64,000 nt of DNA from Enterobacter sp. 638 (GTDB lineage Bacteria; Pseudomonadota; Gammaproteobacteria; Enterobacterales; Enterobacteriaceae), in contig NC_009436.1 of NCBI RefSeq assembly GCF_000016325.1, forward strand, positions 4,454,713 through 4,518,712, written 5' to 3'. The position numbers were made by a program, and so were the translations under genes. Under the pieces are notes generated by a model that was given only the letters and a program-made list of their open reading frames with translations, was not told the origin of the DNA and did no database searches. This document shows, piece after piece, positions 8,902 to 23,045 of the stretch. Each line of letters begins with the position of its first letter. Positions within the stretch are counted from its first letter, which is position 1.

Positions 8902-9888
8902 TTAATACATTGGCGTTAATTGCAGTGGAGGTTCATTAAGAACCTTAACCTGCTCAATAAATGTGGTTGTCTGGCTGCGCCAGTAATCTTCCCCGGTCAG
9001 CCACGGGAAGTTTTTAGGAAACGCGGGATCGTCCCAACGCCTGATTAACCATGCGAGATAATATACAAAACGCATGGCGCGTAAAGGTTCAATCAGAGCG
9101 ATTTCATCTGAATTGAAGGGGCTAAATTCTTCATATGCTTCAATAATGGTTTCAAGCTGCATGCGCTGTTCCGCTTTATCACCATTCAGCAGCATCCAGA
9201 GATCCTGAACCGCGGGTCCCATTCTGGCATCGTCGAGATCGACAAACAGAGGACCATCTCGCCATAGGATATTACCGGCATGACAATCCCCATGAAGGCG
9301 CAACGTTTCTGCCTGACCATCCCAGTGCATCGCAACCGCGTTAATCAGTGCATCGGTCGCTTTAAGGAAGTTCGCTTTCAGGGCCTTGGGGATCAGCGTG
9401 GCGGTTTCGAAAACCTGGCGGGGTTCTGTTAAATATTCCTGAATACCGATCGCAGGACGGGCGTTAAAGGTTTTTTTTCGGCCAGTCTGATGAATTCGAC
9501 CCAGATAGCGAGCAACCCACTCCATTTGATCGATGTTATCGGACTCAAACTGACGGCCGCCCAGGCTTGGGAAAACAGCATAAAAAAAGCCTTTATGCGT
9601 CAGTAACGTTTGGTTATCAAATTGGATCGGCGCGGCTACAGGAATCTCATCATTTACGAGATCCAGAGCGAACTGATGCTCTTCCTGAATTTGCTCAGCA
9701 GACCACCGTTGAGGCCGATAAAACTTAACGACAAAACGCTGGCGGTCTTCATCCTGGAATTGATAGACGCGGTTTTCATAGCTGTTAAGAGGTGTTAACC
9801 CGGAGTCTACGCGGATACCCTGTTCGAACAGGGCATCCATAATGGTATCCGGGTGTAATGTCTGGAAAGTAAAAGACTTGTCGTTCAT
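8902..9888 (-). CDS. srkA: Stress response kinase A (SrkA/RdoA/YihE)
   Basis: Cytoplasmic Ser/Thr kinase of the aminoglycoside-phosphotransferase fold that protects against stress-induced death linked to the MazEF and Cpx responses. The 328-residue product has the ATP-binding N-lobe with VVKFYRP lysine, the catalytic loop [12 protein letters not shown] and the metal-binding DLDDAR motif. Length equals E. coli. It is first in the srkA-dsbA operon, 75 bp downstream of yihD. Confidence 0.97.
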   Translation of the reverse strand: MNDKSFTFQTLHPDTIMDALFEQGIRVDSGLTPLNSYENRVYQFQDEDRQRFVVKFYRPQRWSAEQIQEEHQFALDLVNDEIPVAAPIQFDNQTLLTHKGFFYAVFPSLGGRQFESDNIDQMEWVARYLGRIHQTGRKKTFNARPAIGIQEYLTEPRQVFETATLIPKALKANFLKATDALINAVAMHWDGQAETLRLHGDCHAGNILWRDGPLFVDLDDARMGPAVQDLWMLLNGDKAEQRMQLETIIEAYEEFSPFNSDEIALIEPLRAMRFVYYLAWLIRRWDDPAFPKNFPWLTGEDYWRSQTTTFIEQVKVLNEPPLQLTPMY

Positions 9889-9963
9889 CCGATCATCCGG
9901 AAATTATACCAATGATTCAGGATATCATTTCACAGAGATTTCGGTGGCGCCTCTTACAAGGTT

Positions 9964-10233
9964 TTACTCTTTAATTACGCCGCGGGCGCGTAGAAGTGCG
10001 GTTTTAAAATCTTCTTCGTAATCTTTCTTTATCCCCGGAATCGCAGCATCTTTTGCGGAATCGCGCATTTTGAGGTGATAGATCAGAATGTCATCAGAAA
10101 GGTCGGTCAGTTCGCCGTCATAACCTGACTCTTTCGCCAGTTTCTGTAAAAATTGGATTAGATTCAGTTCCGGCTCTTTTTGCCAGGCTGGCTGGAGGAG
10201 TTCAATAAGTTCATTCAGACGTTTACATTTCAT
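9964..10233 (-). CDS. yihD: YihD, DUF1040 family protein
   Basis: An 89-residue cytoplasmic protein, same length as E. coli YihD and highly similar throughout ([20 protein letters not shown] near the N-terminus and the C-terminal [15 protein letters not shown]). Its biochemical role is unknown. ATG start at 10233 with GGAG upstream (CGAAAGGAGC). Divergent from mobA with 68 bp between the starts, so both promoters must lie there. Confidence 0.95.
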   Translation of the reverse strand: MKCKRLNELIELLQPAWQKEPELNLIQFLQKLAKESGYDGELTDLSDDILIYHLKMRDSAKDAAIPGIKKDYEEDFKTALLRARGVIKE

Positions 10234-10301
10234 TGCGATGCTCCTTTCGTTTATGGGAATACGTTATCAGGGTCAATCCCACAATAAAAGAGGCGATATT
10301 T

Positions 10302-10886
10302 GTGAATCAATGCAAGGAAGTACTCGCCGTGGTTCTTGCCGGTGGAAGAGCGACGCGAATGGGGGGAAGAGATAAGGGCTTACAAGAGCTAAATGGAAAG
10401 CCTTTATGGAAACATGTGGCCGATACGCTTCGTAAGCAAGTCGATGCCATCGCGATTAGTGCTAACCGGCATATCGATATTTACCAGCAAAGTGGTTATC
10501 CCGTCTATCAAGACAGTCTGGACGGTTATCCGGGGCCTTTAGCCGGTATGCTCAGCGTTATGCAGCAGTCTGAGTGTGAATGGTTTCTCTTTTGTCCCTG
10601 CGATACTCCTTTTATTCCAACTTGTCTTGCTGAGCGTCTGGTGAGCAATCGGAATAATGCCCCTATCGTCTGGGTACATGATGGCGAGCGAGATCATCCT
10701 ACTATTGCATTGATTAACCGAAAGTTAATTGCAGAACTGAAAACGTACCTTGCATCCGGAGAACGTCGAGTGATGATGTTCATGCGTCAATCCGGCGGTC
10801 ATTCAGTCGATTTTAGCGATCAGAAATCTGCTTTTATTAACGTGAATACACCTGAAGATCTGCGAAATATACAGGGGATTGTATGA
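10302..10886 (+). CDS. mobA: Molybdenum cofactor guanylyltransferase MobA
   Basis: Attaches GMP from GTP to molybdopterin to make the MGD cofactor of enterobacterial molybdoenzymes. The 194-residue product has the nucleotidyltransferase loop [15 protein letters not shown] and the metal-binding CPCDTPF segment, and equals E. coli MobA in length when translation starts at the GTG at 10302 (AGAGG about eight bases upstream). A longer frame from 10233 overlaps yihD and is rejected. Identity to E. coli is visibly lower than for neighbouring genes and the coding DNA is AT-richer (roughly 45% GC by eye). Confidence 0.95.
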   Translation: MNQCKEVLAVVLAGGRATRMGGRDKGLQELNGKPLWKHVADTLRKQVDAIAISANRHIDIYQQSGYPVYQDSLDGYPGPLAGMLSVMQQSECEWFLFCPCDTPFIPTCLAERLVSNRNNAPIVWVHDGERDHPTIALINRKLIAELKTYLASGERRVMMFMRQSGGHSVDFSDQKSAFINVNTPEDLRNIQGIV

Positions 10887-11389
10887 AACCCGTTTTAGCC
10901 ATCGCCGCATGGAGTGGCACAGGCAAAACATCGCTTCTAAAAAAACTCATTCCTGCGCTTTACGAGCGAGGTATTCGTACTGGAGTAATTAAGCATGCCC
11001 ATCACAATATGGATATCGATAAACCGGGTAAGGACAGTCATGAATTGCGTCGCGCTGGAGCCGCACAAACCATGGTGGCCAGTACGCAGCGATGGGCACT
11101 AATGACTGAGACACCTGAGAACGACACACTCGATCTCAATTATCTTGTGAGTCGCATGGATCATTCCGCTTTGGATCTGGTATTAGTTGAGGGATTTAAG
11201 CATGAACCAGTGACTAAGATTCTATTATTCAGGAAAGGTACCGGGCATGGGGTCGATGAGTTAACGTTGGATCAGGATGTGATTGCTGTTGCCTGTGATG
11301 TTTTGCTGACGTTACAGGTGCCCGTATTAGATCTCAATAACACGGATGAGATTGCCAATTTTATCCAGGAATGGCTAAAGAAGCAGTAA
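10883..11389 (+). CDS. mobB: Molybdopterin-guanine dinucleotide biosynthesis adapter MobB
   Basis: GTP-binding partner of MobA, not strictly required for cofactor synthesis. The 168-residue product has a P-loop [14 protein letters not shown] at residues 8-21, then [17 protein letters not shown] and LVEGFKHE of the family. Its ATG overlaps the mobA stop by four bases (ATGA), so the two are co-translated. It ends 60 bp before the rRNA operon terminator, convergent with it, as K-12 mobB is with rrnA. AT-rich like mobA. Confidence 0.95.
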   Translation: MKPVLAIAAWSGTGKTSLLKKLIPALYERGIRTGVIKHAHHNMDIDKPGKDSHELRRAGAAQTMVASTQRWALMTETPENDTLDLNYLVSRMDHSALDLVLVEGFKHEPVTKILLFRKGTGHGVDELTLDQDVIAVACDVLLTLQVPVLDLNNTDEIANFIQEWLKKQ

Positions 11390-11448
11390 ACATCGGGCCT
11401 ACTTATAATACTGGCTTATTTTCTGCGCAGTTCACCCGAAAAACAAAA

Positions 11449-11480
11449 GCAAAAAACCCCGGGCCTTGCGGACCGGGGTT
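11449..11480 (-). terminator. rRNA operon terminator
   Basis: AACCCCGG / CCGGGGTT stem with a GC-rich inner part, followed on the minus strand by six T (complement of 11451-11456), 12 bases past the 5S 3' end. It also faces mobB. Confidence 0.9.
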
Positions 11481-11491
11481 CTTCTTTATTG

Positions 11492-11611
11492 ATGCCTGGC
11501 AGTTCCCTACTCTCACATGGGGAGACCCCACACTACCATCGGCGCTACGGCGTTTCACTTCTGAGTTCGGCATGGGGTCAGGTGGGACCACCGCGCTAAA
11601 GCCGCCAGGCA
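11492..11611 (-). rRNA. rrf: 5S ribosomal RNA
   Basis: 120 nt reading TGCCTGGCGGC at the 5' end and GAACTGCCAGGCAT at the 3' end on the minus strand, with the paired termini typical of enterobacterial 5S. No tRNA genes follow it, as at the E. coli rrnA end and unlike rrnC, where aspT and trpT follow. Confidence 0.98.
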
Positions 11612-11704
11612 AATTCTGTTATCAACATGCATCTCTGCACATCAATTAATCTGTTATCAAGCTGAATATCGTGTCTCTTTCCGCCAAAACAGCTTCGGCG
11701 TTGT

Positions 11705-14614
<2,910 letters not shown>

Positions 14615-14845
14615 TCACAACCCGAAGATGTTTCGTAAAACACCCGCAGTGTTGCGAAAATTTGAGAGACTCGAACACACCGCTTATCTGCTCTTATTAC
14701 GGAGAGCAGACACAGTGTGTCGTTTCAATTTTCAGCTTGATCCAGATTTTTAAAGAGCAAATATCTCAAACATGACTGACTGTTTACACAGCGCAATCAG
14801 CTTTGAGATACAGAGGTCGGCGACTTTCACTCACAAACCAGCAAG

Positions 14846-14921
14846 TGGCGTCCCCTAGGGGATTCGAACCCCTGTTACCGCCGTGAAAGGGCGGTGTCCT
14901 GGGCCTCTAGACGAAGGGGAC
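14846..14921 (-). tRNA. gltT: tRNA-Glu (anticodon TTC) in the 16S-23S spacer
   Basis: 76 nt including an encoded CCA. The minus strand begins GTCCCCTTCGTCTAGAGGCC and has the anticodon arm CGCCCTTTCACGGCG and T-loop GGTTCGAATC. A single spacer tRNA-Glu is the arrangement of E. coli rrnB, C, E and G, not of rrnA, which carries tRNA-Ile and tRNA-Ala. The symbol is generic. Confidence 0.97.
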
Positions 14922-15006
14922 ACTGAAGTCTCAATCGCAAGACGCCTTGCTATTTACTTTTCATCAGACAATCTGTGTGGACACTACAAAGGCAGGTTCT
15001 TTTAGG
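14922..15006 (-). other. 16S-tRNA spacer of the rRNA operon
   Basis: Processing spacer between 16S and tRNA-Glu. The longer tRNA-23S spacer (14615-14845) contains a boxA-like antitermination element TGCTCTTTAAAAATC near 14745-14760 on the minus strand, then processing-stem sequence. Confidence 0.7.
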
Positions 15007-16546
<1,540 letters not shown>

Positions 16547-16679
16547 AAGTTTGATGCTCGTGAATTAAACTTCGTAATGAATTACGTATGTTCACTCAGA
16601 GACTTTGGTATTCATTTAGCGTCTTGCGACGTTTAGAATCCATGTCACTTTGAGTGCCCACACAGATTGTCTGATAAAT

Positions 16680-16691
16680 TGTTAAAGAGCA
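16680..16691 (-). promoter_or_regulatory. rRNA leader boxA antitermination element
   Basis: TGCTCTTTAACA on the minus strand in the leader, the site where NusB/NusE assemble the rRNA antitermination complex. Confidence 0.85.
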
Positions 16692-16729
16692 GTGCAACGC
16701 GGCTTTCGCTCACCGTTGCGAGGTCCCGT

Positions 16730-16757
16730 ATAATACGTTTTCCTCATTCAGAGTCAA
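16730..16757 (-). promoter_or_regulatory. rRNA operon P2 promoter
   Basis: Minus-strand -35 TTGACT (16752-16757), 16-bp spacer and -10 TATTAT (16730-16735), about 180 bp upstream of 16S. Typical rrn P2. Confidence 0.85.
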
Positions 16758-16849
16758 GCGTTTATTTTCGCTTTTCTCTGCCGGCGTTCATCGCTGAACC
16801 CCGCTGACCCGGCGGCTTGTGTTCCGTTGTTCCGTGTCAGTGGAGGCGC

Positions 16850-16877
16850 ATTATAGGGAGTTATTCCGAGGTGACAA
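16850..16877 (-). promoter_or_regulatory. rRNA operon P1 promoter
   Basis: Minus-strand -35 TTGTCA (16872-16877), 16-bp spacer and consensus -10 TATAAT (16850-16855), followed by a GCGCC discriminator typical of ppGpp/DksA-controlled rrn P1 promoters. An A/T-rich UP-like stretch lies upstream (16880-16930), where Fis sites are expected. Confidence 0.92.
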
Positions 16878-17026
16878 GAGGAAATTTAAAATTAATTCCC
16901 AACCGTGTTTTTTTTCACCAAAACCGTTAATAACAAGCCATAAATTGTTCTATTTGTTGTTTTTGCAGCCACAATCACACTCCAGGTGGCATACTTACTA
17001 GCAAGAACAATTAAGGAATAAGAGCT

Positions 17027-17719
17027 ATGCCCTTAAGCGCACAACAGCTGGCGGCACAAAAAAATCTATCTTATGTGTTGGCCGAAAAGCTAGCTCAACG
17101 AATTCTGGCGGGAAAATATGCTCCAGGAAGCATTCTGCCCGGAGAAATGGAACTTGGTGAACAGTTTGGGGTGAGCCGCACTGCCGTTCGTGAAGCAGTG
17201 AAAACATTAACGGCAAAAGGAATGGTGCTTCCGCGTCCTCGTATTGGTACTCGGGTTATGCCCCAAAGTAACTGGAACTTCCTCGATCAGGAGTTGCTTT
17301 CCTGGTGGATGACTGAGGATAACTTCCATCAGGTTGTTGACCATTTCCTGGTGATGCGCAGCAGTCTTGAGCCTCAGGCGTGTTTACTCGCCGCACTGTT
17401 GGGGAGCGCCGAACAAAAAGCGCAGTTGAACACCTTAATGGAAGAGATGACCTTCCTGAAGCAGCACTTTAACCGCCAGCGTTGGATTGAAGTCGACATG
17501 ACGTGGCATGAGCACATCTACTTGATGAGTGGAAATCCCTTCCTGACCTCATTTGCTTCCCTGTTCCATTCGGTGTACCACACCTACTTCGCTTCGATTA
17601 CCCAGGATGAAGTGGTGAAGCTCGATCTGCACCAGGCCATTGTTGATGCTATCCAGGATAGCGATGGACAACGCGCATTACACGCTTGCCAGGCTTTGTT
17701 GGCTGCCCCAAATCAGTAG
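17027..17719 (+). CDS. yieP: FadR/GntR-family transcriptional regulator YieP
   Basis: DNA-binding regulator of 230 residues, same length as E. coli YieP. The winged helix lies at residues 12-75 (EKLAQRILAGKYAPGSILPG and GVSRTAVREAVKTL recognition helix), followed by an all-helical FCD ligand domain with metal-binding histidines in DMTWHEHIYLMSG and HSVYHTYF. In E. coli it is reported to affect hsrA and other transport genes. ATG start at 17027 with AAGGA upstream. Divergent from the rRNA promoters and 10 bp upstream of hsrA, probably co-transcribed. Confidence 0.95.
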   Translation: MPLSAQQLAAQKNLSYVLAEKLAQRILAGKYAPGSILPGEMELGEQFGVSRTAVREAVKTLTAKGMVLPRPRIGTRVMPQSNWNFLDQELLSWWMTEDNFHQVVDHFLVMRSSLEPQACLLAALLGSAEQKAQLNTLMEEMTFLKQHFNRQRWIEVDMTWHEHIYLMSGNPFLTSFASLFHSVYHTYFASITQDEVVKLDLHQAIVDAIQDSDGQRALHACQALLAAPNQ

Positions 17720-17729
17720 CAGGTAATAG

Positions 17730-19157
17730 ATGAACGAGAAAAAATCACGCAGCATGGCGGGATTGCCATGGATTGCCGCAATGGCTTTCTTTATGCAGGC
17801 ACTGGATGCCACCATTCTGAATACGGCCCTGCCGGCCATCGCCCAAAGCCTCAACCGCTCTCCACTGGCCATGCAGTCCGCCATCATTAGCTACACGTTG
17901 ACCGTCGCGATGCTGATCCCTGTTAGCGGCTGGCTGGCAGACCGTTTTGGTACACGTCGGATATTTATGTTCGCCGTCACGCTATTTACGCTCGGCTCAC
18001 TGGCGTGCGCACTTTCAACCTCATTAACGGAACTAGTAAGCTTTCGTGTACTTCAGGGTATAGGCGGCGCAATGATGATGCCGGTCGCACGACTCGCGTT
18101 ATTACGCGCGTATCCGCGCAGCGAACTCTTGCCCGTACTGAATTTCGTTACCATGCCCGGTCTGGTCGGCCCGATTCTCGGCCCGGTGTTGGGTGGCGTA
18201 CTGGTGACCTGGGCGAGCTGGCACTGGATTTTCCTGATCAACATTCCGATTGGTATCGCCGGGCTGTGCTATGCCCGCAAATACATGCCGAATTTCACCA
18301 CGCCCAAGCGCAGTTTCGATATGGGTGGTTTTTTCCTTTTCGGTGTGAGCCTGGTGTTGTTCTCCATTGGGATGGAGTTATTCGGCGAGAAAATCGTCGC
18401 GACCTGGATAGCATTGTCGATTATCGTCGGCAGCGTTCTGCTTTTCCTTCTTTATATACGTCATGCGCGCCGTCATCCAACGCCACTTATCTCATTACAG
18501 CTTTTTAAAACGCGTACTTTCTCCGTCGGAATCGCGGGGAATATCGCCTCACGTCTTGGCACAGGCTGCGTACCCTTTTTAATGCCGTTGATGTTACAGG
18601 TAGGATTTGGCTATCCAGCGCTGATCGCGGGGATAATGATGGCACCGACCGCCGTCGGATCTATTCTGGCGAAATCGATGGTAACGAAAATACTGCGTGG
18701 ACTGGGCTATCGGAAAACGCTGGTTGGAATAACGGTCTTTATCGGCGCGATGATTGCGCAGTTCTCGCTACAGTCATCGGCACTGCCTGCATGGATGCTG
18801 ATCCTGCCGCTCTTTATATTGGGGATGGCGATGTCTATTCAGTTCACCTCAATGAACACCATCAGTCTTGCTGACCTGACCGATGAAAATGCCAGTGGCG
18901 GTAACAGTGTCCTGGCCGTTACTCAACAGCTGTCGATCAGTTTAGGCGTGGCCGTGAGCGCAGCGGTACTTCGCGTTTATGAAGGTATAGAAGGCACAAA
19001 CACCGTCGAGCAGTTCCACTACACCTTTATTACGATGGGCGTCATTACCGTTGTTTCCGCTCTGGTGTTTTTATTATTGAAACCGAAAGATGGCCGTAAT
19101 CTGATTAAAGATCGCCACCCGATGAAACCGAACCGCGTTCCATCAGAACAGGAGTAA
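17730..19157 (+). CDS. hsrA: MFS transporter HsrA (DHA2 family)
   Basis: Inner-membrane major facilitator of 475 residues with 14 predicted membrane segments, related to drug:proton antiporters; in E. coli it is linked to homocysteine export and RpoS-dependent phenotypes. Family motifs are [13 protein letters not shown] between helices 2 and 3 and the motif C region [13 protein letters not shown]. It follows yieP closely. Its last 53 bp overlap the 3' end of rbsR on the opposite strand. Confidence 0.95.
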   Translation: MNEKKSRSMAGLPWIAAMAFFMQALDATILNTALPAIAQSLNRSPLAMQSAIISYTLTVAMLIPVSGWLADRFGTRRIFMFAVTLFTLGSLACALSTSLTELVSFRVLQGIGGAMMMPVARLALLRAYPRSELLPVLNFVTMPGLVGPILGPVLGGVLVTWASWHWIFLINIPIGIAGLCYARKYMPNFTTPKRSFDMGGFFLFGVSLVLFSIGMELFGEKIVATWIALSIIVGSVLLFLLYIRHARRHPTPLISLQLFKTRTFSVGIAGNIASRLGTGCVPFLMPLMLQVGFGYPALIAGIMMAPTAVGSILAKSMVTKILRGLGYRKTLVGITVFIGAMIAQFSLQSSALPAWMLILPLFILGMAMSIQFTSMNTISLADLTDENASGGNSVLAVTQQLSISLGVAVSAAVLRVYEGIEGTNTVEQFHYTFITMGVITVVSALVFLLLKPKDGRNLIKDRHPMKPNRVPSEQE

Positions 19158-20115
19158 GCTGCAAGCGCTGCTGCTGCAATGTGGGCTGTGCCATTCGATG
19201 AATCAACACATCGATGGCCAGCTCCCCCAGTTCATCTTTCGGTTGATGAATAGTGGTCAGCGGCGGAGTCATGTAACGCGCCAGTTCAATATCATCGTAG
19301 CCAATGATTGCCATATCATGGGGAACGCTTAATCCCGCCTGATATAACGCCTGATAGGCACCAAATGCCATCGCATCGTTACCAATAAATACCGCCTGCG
19401 GACGCTGTTCCTGCGCCAGCAATTTTTGCATCGCTTCGAAACCACCATTGAACTCAAAATCGCCCGTGATGCGATACCCTTCAGGTACAGATAAACCGGC
19501 ACGCTCCATGGCGGTCAGATACCCTTCGAGACGTAAACGTGCAGGCGTCTTATCAAGGGGTCCCGTGATACAGGCGATGCGACGATACCCTTTATCAATC
19601 AAATGTTGCGTCGCCATGTCGCCACCGAGGAGCGAGTTGTCCTGGATGAGATCGCTGGTTCCGTCGAACGGTGCCCAGTCCATCATCACGGTTGGGACTG
19701 AAGGATAGCGCTGCATAATCTCTTTCGAGGGCTGGTGCGTTTCGGTACACAGCAACAGCAACCCATCAACGCGTTTTTGCATGAGCGTTTCAAGATTACG
19801 GTTCATGCGTTGCTCATCGCCTTCCGTGTTACACAGCACCAGGCTATAACCGCGTTCAAAGCAGCTACGCTCCACGCCGCGCACCAGCTCAGAATAGAAA
19901 GGGTTGGTACTGGCAGTGATAAGCATGCCGATTGTGTGGGTCTGATTGAGCTTAAGACTACGCGCTAACGCCGAAGGCGCATAATTGAGATCTTTAACAG
20001 CGGCTTCGACTTTCGCCTTAATCGCGTCGCTGACAAAGCGATCGCTATTGATTACGTGGGAGACCGTCGAGGTAGAAACGCCCGCCATGCGGGCGACATC
20101 TTTCATTGTGGCCAA
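19105..20115 (-). CDS. rbsR: Ribose operon repressor RbsR
   Basis: LacI-family repressor that leaves its operator when ribose binds. The 336-residue product has a LacI helix-turn-helix at residues 4-24 ([20 protein letters not shown]) with hinge helix, and a periplasmic-binding-protein-like sugar domain. The TTG at 20115, four bases from the rbsK stop, gives the start used in E. coli; an ATG three codons later is possible. It ends with six residues more than K-12 RbsR, running further into the convergent hsrA. Probable operators are at 24993-25008 and 25072-25087. LacI-family relatives such as PurR use similar operators, so cross-control is possible. Confidence 0.96.
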   Translation of the reverse strand: MATMKDVARMAGVSTSTVSHVINSDRFVSDAIKAKVEAAVKDLNYAPSALARSLKLNQTHTIGMLITASTNPFYSELVRGVERSCFERGYSLVLCNTEGDEQRMNRNLETLMQKRVDGLLLLCTETHQPSKEIMQRYPSVPTVMMDWAPFDGTSDLIQDNSLLGGDMATQHLIDKGYRRIACITGPLDKTPARLRLEGYLTAMERAGLSVPEGYRITGDFEFNGGFEAMQKLLAQEQRPQAVFIGNDAMAFGAYQALYQAGLSVPHDMAIIGYDDIELARYMTPPLTTIHQPKDELGELAIDVLIHRMAQPTLQQQRLQLTPVLMERGSVSSGGDL

Positions 20116-20118
20116 GCG

Positions 20119-21048
20119 TTACCTCTGCTGAATCAAAAATTCATCAATCTCTTTGCGCCATGGAACGGAAGGCTGAGCACCTTTACGCGTCACCGCAATC
20201 GCGGCTGCGGCATGGGCGAAGCGAATGGCATCATCCATCGGCTTACCTTCCAGCAACGCCGTGACCAGCGCACCATTAAAAGTGTCTCCCGCCGCGATAG
20301 TGTCAACGGCTTTAACCTTAAAGCCGGGCACGCGACGGCCTTCACCGTTAACGCTCGCCCACACGCCACGGCTACCGAGCGTGATAATCACGGTGTCGAT
20401 GCCTTTCTCGTGCAATGCCTTAGCGGCTCGCGCGGCGTCGTCATCGTTTTCCACACGAATACCCGTCAGCTTTTCAGCTTCGGTTTCGTTTGGCGTAATG
20501 ATGTCCACCAGCGCCAACAGTTCGTCTGATAATACACGCGCTGGCGCGGGGTTAAGTACGACAGTGGTATGATTTTCATGCGCAATTTTTGCCGCCGCCA
20601 GCACGCTTTCGACCGGAGACTCCAACTGCATCAGCAAGGCTTCAGCACGGGCAATAATTTCACGCTGCGCTTCAACGCGTTCAATGTTCAGCGCCGCGTT
20701 TGCCCCTGCGTGAATACCGATAACATTCTCACCTTCTGCGTTGACGAAAATTAACGCCACGCCGGTTGATTCCCCAGCGACCACGCTCACTGGCGCAATA
20801 TCGATGTTGTCGCTTTCCAGCTGCTTGCGAACACGTTCGCCGGTATCGTCATCACCCGTACAGGCAATAAAGGCAATATTCGCACCACTGCGACCGGCCG
20901 CTACGGCCTGGTTTGCACCCTTACCACCGAAAGCCACCTGATACTGATTACCGGTGACGGTTTCACCCGGAGTGGGGAAAGATTCAAGGTTAAGAATGTG
21001 ATCGGCATTGATACTGCCAAGGACGACGAGATTGCCTGCGGTTTTCAT
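20119..21048 (-). CDS. rbsK: Ribokinase
   Basis: PfkB-family kinase that phosphorylates D-ribose to ribose 5-phosphate for entry to the pentose phosphate pathway. The 309-residue product has the N-terminal GSINADH and GGKGANQAVAAGR signature and the C-terminal anion-hole signature DTIAAGDTFNGAL with catalytic Asp. Start at ATG 21048 gives E. coli length; another in-frame ATG at 21063 would add five residues. Lies between rbsB and rbsR in the rbs operon. Confidence 0.97.
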   Translation of the reverse strand: MKTAGNLVVLGSINADHILNLESFPTPGETVTGNQYQVAFGGKGANQAVAAGRSGANIAFIACTGDDDTGERVRKQLESDNIDIAPVSVVAGESTGVALIFVNAEGENVIGIHAGANAALNIERVEAQREIIARAEALLMQLESPVESVLAAAKIAHENHTTVVLNPAPARVLSDELLALVDIITPNETEAEKLTGIRVENDDDAARAAKALHEKGIDTVIITLGSRGVWASVNGEGRRVPGFKVKAVDTIAAGDTFNGALVTALLEGKPMDDAIRFAHAAAAIAVTRKGAQPSVPWRKEIDEFLIQQR

Positions 21049-21070
21049 GTATGAGGTGTCCATCTAAGAG

Positions 21071-21094
21071 CGCCACCGGTTTGACCCGGTGGCG
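21071..21094. terminator. Intra-operon hairpin between rbsB and rbsK
   Basis: CGCCACCGG / CCGGTGGCG, a 9-bp GC-rich stem with a 6-base loop and no strong T-run on the minus strand. Likely stabilises the rbsB mRNA end and lowers read-through to rbsK; in E. coli the sRNA RbsZ derives from the rbsB 3' region, and this hairpin could form its end. Confidence 0.6.
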
Positions 21095-21155
21095 TGTGCC
21101 ACACTTTTCTTTATTTTGAGTCCCTCAGGCCGTTATCGACGACCTGAATCGCCTA

Positions 21156-22046
21156 TTACTGCTTGATGACCAGCTTCAGGTCAACTGGATATTTAGCCTG
21201 AACCTTTTCGCCTTTCAGCACTTTATCTGCAATATCAACGCCCGTTGCGCCAATCTGCTCAGGTAACTGCGCGATGGTCGCCGCAAGTTTGCCATCGTTT
21301 ACTGCTTTTTCGCCGTCTGGCGTGCCGTCAAAACCGACCACCATCACATCTGTTTTACCGGCAGTTTGCAGTGCACGCAGCGCGCCCAGTGCCATTTCAT
21401 CGTTCTGTGCGAATACGGCCTGCACGTCAGGATGCGCGGTCAGCAGGTTCTGCATTACGTTCAGACCTTTCGTACGGTCGAAGTCAGCAGGCTGGCTCGC
21501 CAGTACGTTAAATTTGTGTGCTGCAACGGCCTGCTGGAAGCCTTCGCCACGCTCACGCGCTGCGGAAGTCCCTGCGATACCCTGCAGCTCGATAACTTTT
21601 GCGCCTTCACCGGCTTTCTTCGCGATGTAGTTACCGGCGATTTTGCCGCCCAGCACGTTATCAGAAGCAATGTGGCTTACCACTTCGCCTTTAGCAGCAA
21701 CGCGGTCAAGGGTGATAACCGGGATGTTCGCCTGGTTTGCCATCTTAACGGCGTTACCTACTGCGTCGGAATCCGTTGGGTTGATCAACAGAATTTTGGT
21801 GCCGCGAACGGTTAAGTCCTGAACGTTAGCCAGCTCTTTCGCCGGGTTGTTCTGAGAATCCAGCACAACCAGGTTGTAACCCAGCTTATCGGCTTCTTTC
21901 TGCGCGCCATCCTTCAGCGAAACGAAGAACGGATTGTTGAGCGTAGAAACCACCAGCGCGATGGTGTCTTTCGCCATTGCGTTAGCACTTACGGTAGCGC
22001 TCAGCGCCACAGCAGAAACCAGAATAGCCAGTTTTTTCATATTCAT
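21156..22046 (-). CDS. rbsB: Periplasmic ribose-binding protein
   Basis: Substrate-binding subunit of the ribose ABC importer and ligand of the Trg chemoreceptor. The 296-residue product has a signal peptide (about 1-25, [12 protein letters not shown]) and a type I periplasmic-binding fold. Almost identical to E. coli RbsB along its length. Third from the promoter after rbsD, A and C; the high-copy subunit. Confidence 0.98.
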   Translation of the reverse strand: MNMKKLAILVSAVALSATVSANAMAKDTIALVVSTLNNPFFVSLKDGAQKEADKLGYNLVVLDSQNNPAKELANVQDLTVRGTKILLINPTDSDAVGNAVKMANQANIPVITLDRVAAKGEVVSHIASDNVLGGKIAGNYIAKKAGEGAKVIELQGIAGTSAARERGEGFQQAVAAHKFNVLASQPADFDRTKGLNVMQNLLTAHPDVQAVFAQNDEMALGALRALQTAGKTDVMVVGFDGTPDGEKAVNDGKLAATIAQLPEQIGATGVDIADKVLKGEKVQAKYPVDLKLVIKQ

Positions 22047-22075
22047 ATCAGTGATGTCCTGTAGTGTGTCGTCAG

Positions 22076-23041
22076 TTACTGTTTTTTGTTGTCTACCAGA
22101 ACCGCCAGCAAAATCACCACTGCTTTAACGATCATCTGGTAATAGGAAGAAACACCTAACAAATTCAAACCATTATTCAGGAATCCAAGGATCAGCGCGC
22201 CGATCAATGTCCCAACAATGCGACCTTTACCGCCTGCAAGGCTGGTACCGCCCAGCACAACCGCCGCAATCGCATCCAGCTCATAACCCGTACCCGCCGT
22301 TGGCTGTGCCGAGGAGAGACGAGCCACTTCGATGATACCCGCCAGCGACGCCAGCAAGCCGCAAAGGGAATAAACGATAATCTTCACTTTGTTAACGCTG
22401 ATGCCTGACAGGCGCGTTGCCGCTTCGTTACCGCCGAGCGCATAAATATAACGACCGAGACGGGTGTGATGCAGCATGTACCATGCGGCCAGGAAGACGA
22501 TGCCCATGATCCACACCGGCGTTGGAACCCCCAGCGGGCGACCAATACCAAACCAGCCAAACAGATCGGCATTGTCAGTAAAACCGGTATTCACGGGACT
22601 GCCGTTGGTATAGACCATCGTGACGCCACGCAGCAGCAGCATCATCACCAGAGTCGCAATAAATGCCTGCACCCGGCCTTTTGCCACAATCATTCCGGTA
22701 ACAGCACCAATCGCTGCGCCCAATGCCAGAGCAGCCGCAATCGCCACCAGCGCGTTCACTTCAATCCCTACAATTGAAGCCGCGACCGCGCCGGTGAGTG
22801 CCAGCAGAGAACCGACGGACAGGTCGATACCCGACGTCAAAATCACCAGCGTCATCCCGACAGCCATAATGGCGTTTACAGACGTCTGCTGGAGAATATT
22901 GAACAGGTTATTAACGGTAAAAAAGTTTGGGCTCATGGTCGAAACCACCGCAATCAGCACCAGCAGTGCAATCAGCGATTTTTGTTCCAACAGCCATGCC
23001 TTAGTGAAATAGCGGCGACCAGAAACAGCCTGGGTAGTCAT
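22076..23041 (-). CDS. rbsC: Ribose ABC transporter permease
   Basis: Inner-membrane permease of the RbsABC importer, 321 residues with about eight to ten membrane helices, BPD_transp_2 family. The conserved cytoplasmic loop contacting RbsA includes [14 protein letters not shown]. Length equals E. coli. It starts four bases after rbsA stops, so the two are translationally coupled. Confidence 0.97.
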   Translation of the reverse strand: MTTQAVSGRRYFTKAWLLEQKSLIALLVLIAVVSTMSPNFFTVNNLFNILQQTSVNAIMAVGMTLVILTSGIDLSVGSLLALTGAVAASIVGIEVNALVAIAAALALGAAIGAVTGMIVAKGRVQAFIATLVMMLLLRGVTMVYTNGSPVNTGFTDNADLFGWFGIGRPLGVPTPVWIMGIVFLAAWYMLHHTRLGRYIYALGGNEAATRLSGISVNKVKIIVYSLCGLLASLAGIIEVARLSSAQPTAGTGYELDAIAAVVLGGTSLAGGKGRIVGTLIGALILGFLNNGLNLLGVSSYYQMIVKAVVILLAVLVDNKKQ

Positions 23042-23045
23042 CTTG

